A stretch of DNA of 5,311 nucleotides from Candidatus Omnitrophota bacterium (GTDB lineage: Bacteria; Ratteibacteria; UBA8468; MWAK01): assembly GCA_018829455.1 (NCBI GenBank), contig JAHJUB010000086.1:1-5311 (forward strand), given 5' to 3'. Positions within the stretch are counted from its first letter, which is position 1; the number at the start of each line of letters is the position of its first letter. A program made the position numbers and the translations under genes. Positions 1 through 5,311 of the stretch are shown here, one piece after another. A model generated the notes under the pieces. That model saw nothing but the letters and a program-made list of their open reading frames with translations. It did no database searches and was not told the DNA's origin.

Positions 1-744
1 AAAAGGAATCGGGATAAGCGTAAATGGCTTGGCCATTACCAGCCCGGTAAAAGTGGGAATGAAAACATAAAAAGCGCCGTAAATAATGCCGATCATGGCG
101 CCGGTAACAAAGGTGCGCCAGCGGTTGGTATCTTTTTTGGCTGAAAGATCGGTAAGCGCCCACACTCCTTCCGCCGCCACCGGAGCCATCGGAAATTCCA
201 GCCGCTCAAAATCGCTGGTAACCCGGAAGAAATAATATCCGAGAGTAAAAGCGTTGACCCGGCTCAGTATCTGGGTTGCCAGGAGAATCAGTATCGGCAC
301 AAGCCAGACTTTGCTCAAAAAGGTGCGTTGGATGAGCGCGGCGCTGCCGGCCGGCGGAACAGCCCAGAGCGGAATCTGGGTGGAAAGTCCGAAGGCCTTG
401 GCGTACGGCGACTGCACAAAATACTGTTCCCAGATTAACGAACTGAACGCGCCGCCGTTCATAATACCGGCGGCGCCTACCATCATCAGGGAGTTTGCCA
501 CGATAAAGATGAGGTAAATCTCCTGACGCCGCAACTGAATAAAAGACCTCTTGGCGATTTCGACAAAAAGGATGAGCGTTACCCACTGGGCCGCGGCCCC
601 CAAAGAGGTTCCGGCGATCAAGCCCATATAGATACCGGCCGGCAGCATAATAAATCCGACAAAAAGAGCCGCAATCAGGGTTTTGATATTAAAACCGCTT
701 TCAAAACCATCCGGCTGCGGGAATATGTTTTCTTTTTTATCCAT
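1..744 (-). CDS. OPT-like (oligopeptide transporter superfamily) membrane protein, 5' part
   Basis: Seen: an open frame of 248 codons from ATG (744-742) to the window edge, with no stop, so the C-terminal part is missing. The protein starts MDKKENIFPQPDGFE (short polar cytoplasmic tail), then has hydrophobic segments near residues 21-45, 50-64, 75-97, 145-163 and 209-236. The stretch GIYMGLIAGTSLGAAAQW (37-54) resembles the YxGLxxGxxxGA-type motif of the first OPT helices. RVNAFTLGYYFFRVTSDFE (162-180) followed by LEFPMAPVAAEG (182-193) resembles the OPT region around the proline-rich, small-residue 'FP-A-AE' motif. Known: OPT proteins are secondary transporters of peptides or metal chelates; relatives in uncultured bacteria are often called only 'peptide transporter'. 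Inferred: a cytoplasmic-membrane transporter or relative, substrate unknown. It overlaps the upstream permease gene by 8 bases and has a good ribosome site, so it is expressed with it. An alternative is another polytopic membrane family of unknown function; family assignment is from memory of motifs only. Confidence 0.8.
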   Translation of the reverse strand, partial: MDKKENIFPQPDGFESGFNIKTLIAALFVGFIMLPAGIYMGLIAGTSLGAAAQWVTLILFVEIAKRSFIQLRRQEIYLIFIVANSLMMVGAAGIMNGGAFSSLIWEQYFVQSPYAKAFGLSTQIPLWAVPPAGSAALIQRTFLSKVWLVPILILLATQILSRVNAFTLGYYFFRVTSDFERLEFPMAPVAAEGVWALTDLSAKKDTNRWRTFVTGAMIGIIYGAFYVFIPTFTGLVMAKPFTLIPIPF

Positions 745-3700
745 TCTTCAGTTCCTTTTCACCTTCCTGCCGGTACTCTTCTTTAATCTCCTTGTTTATG
801 GTCCGCCAGACTAAAAATTGCTTCCGGATGCTGTCCAGAAATCTCCGATTTAACCGCTGCCAGTCGCTTCCTTCCCCGCTTTCCCGTTCCATGCGGACCT
901 CTATTCCGTAAAATCCAAACTCCCCGGCCGTAAATGCCAAAAGCTTAAACTGCTGGCTCACGCCCAAATCAAACGGCGCCAGATACACACGACAAGAAGT
1001 AGCGTAGGACTTGCCCTTTGGACCGGTCTCCTCAAACAGTCTATTGTCAGCGGTGTAAAAAGAACCGACCGCCTCAATGGAATAAGAAGAAAAATAATCA
1101 CGCAAAAAAGTCATCAGACCCAGAACTTCTCTTTCTCCCACCGTAAACGGAAAATCAAAAAACCAGATGTCTCCGTCCGGCTTGGGCAAGACCCATCTCC
1201 GCGTAACGTCCGGAACAGACATCTGCGAAGCCTTCCGGGCCGGAAAGATAGTGGAAAGGAAGACTACGACCATGACAATGATGGTGGAACTGACTGCGGA
1301 AAGAGAGGAATAGTTGAGCGTCAGACCTTTCAATGAACCGGTCACCATCAGGACCTTGGTAACCACCTGGCCTAACAGGTAACCGGCCACCGCACCTAAA
1401 ACCGAATAGACGCAAGCTTCCGCGAAGAAAAGAGCGGCGATGTGACTGGGCGCCAAACCCACGCTGCTGTAAATACCGATTTCCCGGATACGCTCATAAA
1501 CCGCGCCCATCATGGTGTTGAGGACGATCAGACTGGCAATCAGGATGGGGATAAAAAGATTGCCGATTCCGGAAAAGGAGGTTAACCCATGAGACGAATA
1601 GACCGAGGTCTTACCGCTGATTCCGGCAAAGATCGTCACGGCCAGCCGGGAAACAAAATCCTCAATTTCCTGCCGGGTTTCATAACCGGGCTTGAATTTA
1701 ACCGCTATTGACTGGACGGCGCCTCCGCGTTGGCGCAGGAACTGGAACGGCACGATGACCACGTTAGCCGCTTCCTGATGGGTGAAGGTTTCGGTTTTTC
1801 CTCCTCCGGCCATCACCTTGGCGGTGCGCTCCATCTTGAATTTGCTCATCTCCTGGCTGGGCATCATCGCAAAATCAACCGGTGTCAGCCGCTCGCCATC
1901 CAGATCGCGGTAATCGTTAAATTTCGTATCCGAAACAATCCCCACGACCTTCAGACCCTCTCCGAAAATATTTATTTCGCCTCGACCCAATTCCGAAACG
2001 GAAAAGTTAAGGTTTCGGGCCATCTTTTCCGAAATAATAGCCGATTTTTCCGTATCGGTTTCAAACCACTTTCCGGCCGCCAGGAACCGGTCTAAACCGG
2101 TAACCAGCGGTTCCTGGACGGTCACGCCCAGCAGTCCGAAAGCAAACGTCTCCTGTTTTCCATACGCTACACGAGTAAAGGTCTTCTCTTCAATGACCGG
2201 GTTTATCAGCCAGGAACGGGGCGCCACAACCGCCTTTTCGGAAAACTCGTTCTTAATATACTCATAGCCTGGTTCTTCCAGAGGGGACCAGGTGCGGTCC
2301 CGAATCATCAGCCCTTCATAGGCGGCCGGATACCCTCTGGCCACCTGATTAAAAGAAAGGTAACTCTTAATGGAAGTAAAGGAAATAACCGTAAAAGTCA
2401 GCAATACCAACGTGATTGCCGTAAGAGTGGTGCGGAGTTTCCGGCGCTTCATATTGGCGATTCCAAGATTAAAAGCAACCCCGGTGGCGGCAATTCGTCC
2501 CACGTCGGTTTCGTAAACCTTGGCCCGCTCTCGTTTCAGGCGCTGCATCTGCTCTTCAAACTTGCCGGCAACCAAAAAGATGACCAGGACGGAGAGCGTA
2601 AGGATGATAAAAGCCAGCAGAATAATCTCCGGGCTGCTGCTCAGACGGAAACCGGGGTGAACGAAACGCAACGCCGCATAAACGGACAAAAATATGGCAA
2701 AAATTCCGGCAATCTGTTTCCGGATATCGGTAAAACCAAAGAAGAGCCGCTCGCCGAAGAAAGCAAAAGGCAGGAGAATAACGAAATAGAAAATAAGACC
2801 TTTGATGACGTCATCGGTGGTAGCCCGCACGTCCGGGTAAGCCCGGGATTCCAGACCCACCGCCCGCCGGCTGTTGGTCAGAAAAGAGAACCAGTTAAAC
2901 TGAATCCTGTTTTCGGATGCAATGGAAAACCATTTCTTTGCCTCTTCGTGAAGAGTCAGCAGCCTTTCGTTGGAAATACCAAATTGCTTAAAATTCCAAA
3001 TCCGGTATTCGTTGAGGTTAATCATGTCCCGGCACGCCCGGTAGGAAGTAAGCGTGAGTAGAGACGGGTCATTAGTTACCGGATAGCCCAGACCTTCGGA
3101 GTCGGCCTTGGTCTTGCTGCCGGGAGAATTCAAGAGCAGGATCCGTTTCCCCAGGGGTCCGGCCGAACCGGCGACTTTAATCTCCATGCCTGGTTCGGAA
3201 TAGACAATCGCCACCGGCGCCACCTCAGAAGACCAATCCCAGGAGCGGGTTTCCCGATATGAAAAACCGTAGGCGGTCGGAATGGAATTAGCGGAATTAA
3301 AAACATCCAGCTTATCCAATCCAATCAAATATCTGGGGTCAATAAAGTCGTAGAGATTGGTGCTGACACAGTTAAAAAGGACAATAGACCACTCCTTGAC
3401 CGGCGCATCAATCTTAAGAAGCATCGGGTAATTTTCCGCGCCGTTGACCCCCCGGTCCGGGGCCATCACAATCCGGCCGCTCTCCGGATGCAGGTAGAAG
3501 GCCTCCAGCGTGGCGTCGGAACCGATGTTCAAGGGTATCTGATTAATGGTAAACCGTCCCTTGGCGTCAGTCAATTCCATATATTCGCCCCGGACTCCAT
3601 AGGCGCTCTTACGGTTCTGATAAGAAACGTAGGGAGGAAGTCTGGGGCAAACGACTGCGTTTACCACCGGTTGGTTGGGAACAAAACCGGTCCTGGGGTC

Positions 3701-5152
3701 AAAAGAGACGATGCGGCCTTTTAAGGTGCGCAGAGAATCCTTAAACTCAAGCTCCGCCTCCGGGAAGAACTCGGAATCATTGAACGCCCGATTCAGCAAA
3801 TGACGCAACAATTCAACCTGGGTTGTTAATTTTCCGATGTCAACGCGGGCAGCAGTATCAAGCGGGGTATCAAAATAACGCCGGTTGTCATAAACGGTTA
3901 CGAAAGAGAGGGAAGGCAGTCCGGCCTGGATGGAAAGGGAACCGTCGGTGCTGATACCTTCCGGAAGAAAAGCGGAAAAAGCCACGCCTCTTTCCGGGCT
4001 GACTCCGTTAAGCAGTTTGCCCGAAAAAACAGCCGGGACGTATTCCAAAAATTTCTTGGCAAACGGAGCAAAATAACGCTGGGCATATAATTTAGAATTT
4101 ATATCTTCGCTGTTATGATAGGTCGCCAGAAGATCGGAATGGCTGGAGAGTTCAAGCCCGATTAACAACTTCAGGTTAATCGGTTCCAGGTCCTTGGTCA
4201 AAAAAGTTTTTTCCTTGCGGTAATGCCTGGTGACAAAATCCCCCATGCCCCGAAGGGACTGGAAATGGCTGCCGTTGGCCAGAAAAAGAATGGTCCGCCT
4301 GGGAGGGTTCTGGCTGAAGTAAGCGGCGAGGTCAAGGAGTCCGGCGATGCTGCTGGCCTGGTCTGCGCCGGGCGCCAGGGACGGAACCACTGAAATTGAA
4401 TCGTAATAGGTGGAAAGGCAGATGATATCATTCTTCAGCTTCGGGTCGGCGCCCGGGATATAACCCAGAATATTTTCGGTCGGCGCTTTCTGCCAATTCT
4501 GCCGGCATAAAATCTTTGCCGGCGTCGGCGCGACGGTCTTGATGTTTCGGGTCCGCCTTAAACTGGAAAGCAGAAAATCCGCATCTTCCCGGCTGACGTA
4601 AAACCGGGGCAAATCCAGCGGCATACTCAGGAACTTCCGCCGGGCTTCAAAAAAGGTCGTATCTTCCGGCGCAATGAAAATAACCGCCTGGGCGCCTAAC
4701 AGACCGGCGTCCAGCCAGCGGAATCCGCAGTTAAAATCTAACAGGACAACCGCGCCTTTCAGGTCATTTCCCGAATAATTGACCAGGGAACCGTCCCCGC
4801 CGTAAATCAGGGTTCCGGTAATTCCCTCCGGCGGCAGAGTGGAAGTGCGCACGTGATTAGGCCAGAGAGCCGAAATTTTTATCTTCCTTCCCTGATACTC
4901 CAGGGTAGAAGACTCTTCCACCGGCACGGTTACAAAATAACCTTCTCTCTTTATTTTCTGCAAACCAAGCGACCGGAACCGCGCCTCAATGTAATCGGCG
5001 GCCGCCTTATTTCCCGAATGACCAGGCACCCGGGACGCCAGGGAAGAAAAATAGGCAACGTCTTCCGTAACCGAGGATTGCGCGGCAACCGCGAAAAAAA
5101 GAATGAAACCGAAAAACAAAAAAATAACCTGGACTCTTTTGAAAATATTCAT
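737..5152 (-). CDS. FtsX/MacB-type ABC permease with N-terminal degenerate M28 peptidase domain
   Basis: Seen: 1471 residues, intact. Residues 1-24 form a signal peptide (basic start, hydrophobic core, AVAA before the likely cut). Residues about 28-460 follow the M28 peptidase layout with a PA-like insert (about 85-205): NILGYIPG at 227-234, YYDS 249-252, PGAD 261-264, RRTILFLA 285-292, AGLPS 410-414, DTPLDT 428-433. Residues 476-585 look like a carboxypeptidase-regulatory beta-sandwich (TDAKGRF 528-534). Residues 590-778 are unassigned. Membrane helices lie near 781-800, 812-830 and 842-863, followed by a charged cytoplasmic stretch. The FtsX-type permease follows: helix 905-927, MacB-like extracytoplasmic domain about 935-1190 (GKWFETD, VVGIVSD), helices about 1197-1216, 1237-1270 and 1283-1304, coupling segment ERIREIGIYSSVG 1220-1232, FPARKAS 1303-1309. 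Residues 1319-1471 form a soluble tail. Known: such permeases pair with an ABC ATPase for mechanotransmission or lipoprotein/peptide export. The ATPase is not in this window. Canonical M28 ligands are mostly lost, so peptidase activity is doubtful. Start: no in-frame ATG, GTG or TTG exists between the upstream stop (5267-5269) and 5152. The exact cargo is unknown. Confidence 0.93.
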   Translation of the reverse strand: MNIFKRVQVIFLFFGFILFFAVAAQSSVTEDVAYFSSLASRVPGHSGNKAAADYIEARFRSLGLQKIKREGYFVTVPVEESSTLEYQGRKIKISALWPNHVRTSTLPPEGITGTLIYGGDGSLVNYSGNDLKGAVVLLDFNCGFRWLDAGLLGAQAVIFIAPEDTTFFEARRKFLSMPLDLPRFYVSREDADFLLSSLRRTRNIKTVAPTPAKILCRQNWQKAPTENILGYIPGADPKLKNDIICLSTYYDSISVVPSLAPGADQASSIAGLLDLAAYFSQNPPRRTILFLANGSHFQSLRGMGDFVTRHYRKEKTFLTKDLEPINLKLLIGLELSSHSDLLATYHNSEDINSKLYAQRYFAPFAKKFLEYVPAVFSGKLLNGVSPERGVAFSAFLPEGISTDGSLSIQAGLPSLSFVTVYDNRRYFDTPLDTAARVDIGKLTTQVELLRHLLNRAFNDSEFFPEAELEFKDSLRTLKGRIVSFDPRTGFVPNQPVVNAVVCPRLPPYVSYQNRKSAYGVRGEYMELTDAKGRFTINQIPLNIGSDATLEAFYLHPESGRIVMAPDRGVNGAENYPMLLKIDAPVKEWSIVLFNCVSTNLYDFIDPRYLIGLDKLDVFNSANSIPTAYGFSYRETRSWDWSSEVAPVAIVYSEPGMEIKVAGSAGPLGKRILLLNSPGSKTKADSEGLGYPVTNDPSLLTLTSYRACRDMINLNEYRIWNFKQFGISNERLLTLHEEAKKWFSIASENRIQFNWFSFLTNSRRAVGLESRAYPDVRATTDDVIKGLIFYFVILLPFAFFGERLFFGFTDIRKQIAGIFAIFLSVYAALRFVHPGFRLSSSPEIILLAFIILTLSVLVIFLVAGKFEEQMQRLKRERAKVYETDVGRIAATGVAFNLGIANMKRRKLRTTLTAITLVLLTFTVISFTSIKSYLSFNQVARGYPAAYEGLMIRDRTWSPLEEPGYEYIKNEFSEKAVVAPRSWLINPVIEEKTFTRVAYGKQETFAFGLLGVTVQEPLVTGLDRFLAAGKWFETDTEKSAIISEKMARNLNFSVSELGRGEINIFGEGLKVVGIVSDTKFNDYRDLDGERLTPVDFAMMPSQEMSKFKMERTAKVMAGGGKTETFTHQEAANVVIVPFQFLRQRGGAVQSIAVKFKPGYETRQEIEDFVSRLAVTIFAGISGKTSVYSSHGLTSFSGIGNLFIPILIASLIVLNTMMGAVYERIREIGIYSSVGLAPSHIAALFFAEACVYSVLGAVAGYLLGQVVTKVLMVTGSLKGLTLNYSSLSAVSSTIIVMVVVFLSTIFPARKASQMSVPDVTRRWVLPKPDGDIWFFDFPFTVGEREVLGLMTFLRDYFSSYSIEAVGSFYTADNRLFEETGPKGKSYATSCRVYLAPFDLGVSQQFKLLAFTAGEFGFYGIEVRMERESGEGSDWQRLNRRFLDSIRKQFLVWRTINKEIKEEYRQEGEKELKNG
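752..757 (-). promoter_or_regulatory. Ribosome binding site of the OPT-like gene
   Basis: On the minus strand AAGGAA lies 7 bases before the ATG at 744. It sits inside the last codons of the permease gene. It fixes the start of the OPT-like frame at 744 and supports translation of the second gene from the same message, either by reinitiation after the TAA at 739-737 or independently. Confidence 0.75.
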
Positions 5153-5192
5153 AAAGATTATTGGGACGCAGATGAACGCAGAAACAACCGGA

Positions 5193-5237
5193 TAATTCTT
5201 AATGATAATTCTTTTAGAGTAATTCTTTAGTAATTCT
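5193..5237 (+). repeat. Four TAATTCT units in the leader
   Basis: TAATTCT occurs at 5193-5199, 5206-5212, 5220-5226 and 5231-5237, with start-to-start spacings of 13, 14 and 11 bases. On the strand of the permease gene this reads AGAATTA. The near-helical-turn spacing could suit repeated protein binding, but in such AT-rich DNA it may also be decay or duplication inside the repeat element. Function is unknown. Confidence 0.45.
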
Positions 5238-5243
5238 CTAAAA
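5212..5243. repeat. AT-rich hairpin at the centre of the inverted repeat
   Basis: TTTTAGAG (5212-5219) pairs perfectly with CTCTAAAA (5236-5243). AATT (5221-5224) can pair with AATT (5232-5235), leaving T5220 as a bulge and a 7-base loop. This gives up to 12 pairs, but nearly all are A-T, so the hairpin is weak on its own. It forms the apex of the larger palindrome. No GC-rich stem with a following U-tract is seen, so it is not called a terminator. Confidence 0.6.
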
Positions 5244-5311
5244 TAATCTTTAATCTGTATCGGCGGTTATCTGCGGTAATCTGCGTCCTATTAAGTTCAT
5301 TTTTATTTTCG

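Larger units (their letters stand above)
5164..5288. repeat. 125-bp imperfect inverted repeat (GGACGCAGAT ends)
   Basis: The ends GGACGCAGAT (5164-5173) and ATCTGCGTCC (5279-5288) are perfect 10-base inverted copies. The match continues imperfectly inward: the left arm has a second ACGCAGA unit (5176-5182) and AACCGGAT (5186-5193); the right arm has a second ATCTGCG unit (5269-5275) and ATCGGCGGTT (5259-5268). In each arm the CGCAGA-type unit recurs with a 10-base period. The centre is AT-rich. From memory, ATCTGCGTxxATCTGCG-type motifs are dispersed repeats in many environmental bacterial genomes; this was not checked. It could be a foldback or MITE-like element, or a structured leader. It occupies nearly all of the non-coding leader of the permease gene. 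Confidence 0.7.
5153..5311 (-). other. Non-coding leader upstream of the permease gene
   Basis: This 159-base stretch is nearly filled by the inverted repeat. The bases just before the permease ATG (TCCCAATAATCTTT on the minus strand) contain no purine-rich Shine-Dalgarno sequence. I see no convincing -35/-10 pair; several TA-rich hexamers exist but none has a matching -35 at a good spacing. The outermost bases 5289-5311 show nothing I can name. The end of an upstream gene may lie here or just beyond, because one minus-strand frame stays open from the window edge to a TAA at 5229-5231. Confidence 0.5.

Noticed and set aside
206..586. Minus-strand open frame of 126 residues inside the OPT-like gene
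   Set aside because: It is a shifted frame over a gene whose own frame is open from 744 to the window edge with coherent hydrophobic helices. The shadow product is Arg/His-rich without domain character and has no ribosome site.
1730..3724. Plus-strand open frames at 1730-2095, 2657-3061 and 3488-3724, antisense to the permease gene
   Set aside because: All lie within a well-supported long coding frame, lack recognisable domains, and are rich in His/Arg/Pro as expected of antisense translation.
3788..4480. Calling the M28 domain an active aminopeptidase
   Set aside because: The metal-ligand and catalytic positions are substituted (Tyr249, His296-Phe297, Gly404 and loss of the bridging Asp), so an activity claim is not supported.
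4853..5230. Plus-strand open frame of 125 residues covering the permease gene start and the leader
   Set aside because: It is antisense to the signal peptide region and its tail (DADERRNNR) is translated repeat sequence, a common source of false small proteins.
5212..5243. Hairpin as a rho-independent terminator of an upstream gene
   Set aside because: The stem is almost all A-T and is not followed by a clear U-tract in either direction; it is better explained as the apex of the palindrome.
5164..5288. CRISPR-like array or tandem operator array
   Set aside because: Units are only 6-7 bases, spacings are irregular and the arms are inverted relative to each other; there are no spacer-length unique segments or cas genes.
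5153..5311. Sigma-70-type promoter for the permease gene
   Set aside because: AT-rich hexamers resembling a -10 box are present by composition, but no -35 partner at suitable spacing could be defended.

Overview
The window holds two genes on the minus strand, arranged as an overlapping pair, plus a short non-coding leader at the high-coordinate end. No RNA gene, IS element or CRISPR array is visible. Base composition is moderate and unremarkable apart from an AT-rich patch at about 5191-5260. The proteins suggest an uncultured bacterium of the kind often seen in PVC-group or candidate-phylum metagenomes (Planctomycetes, Omnitrophota, Armatimonadota-like). That placement is a low-confidence inference from protein style and from the leader repeat; no taxonomic marker is present.

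Region 737-5152 (minus) is one intact 1471-residue gene. It encodes a signal peptide, a PA-like insert in an M28 zinc-peptidase fold, a beta-sandwich domain, an unassigned extracytoplasmic segment, three extra membrane helices, a complete MacB/FtsX-type (type VII ABC) permease with its extracytoplasmic domain, and a C-terminal cytoplasmic domain of about 150 residues. The peptidase part keeps its fold landmarks but has lost most metal ligands and the catalytic glutamate. It therefore looks like a pseudo-enzyme turned into an extracytoplasmic binding or sensing module. No ABC ATPase is encoded in the window.

Region 1-744 (minus) is the 5' part (248 residues) of a polytopic membrane protein resembling the OPT (oligopeptide transporter) superfamily. 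It runs off the window edge. Its start codon lies inside the end of the permease gene (8-base overlap), so the two are almost certainly co-transcribed and probably translationally coupled. A reasonable but unproven reading is that the peptide-binding-like permease and the peptide-transporter-like protein serve a common process at the cell envelope.

Region 5153-5311 is the leader upstream of the permease gene. It contains a 125-bp imperfect inverted repeat ending in GGACGCAGAT/ATCTGCGTCC, with an AT-rich centre carrying four TAATTCT units and a hairpin. A 10-base segment directly against the start codon has a perfect inverted copy about 80 bases upstream. No convincing Shine-Dalgarno sequence precedes the permease start.
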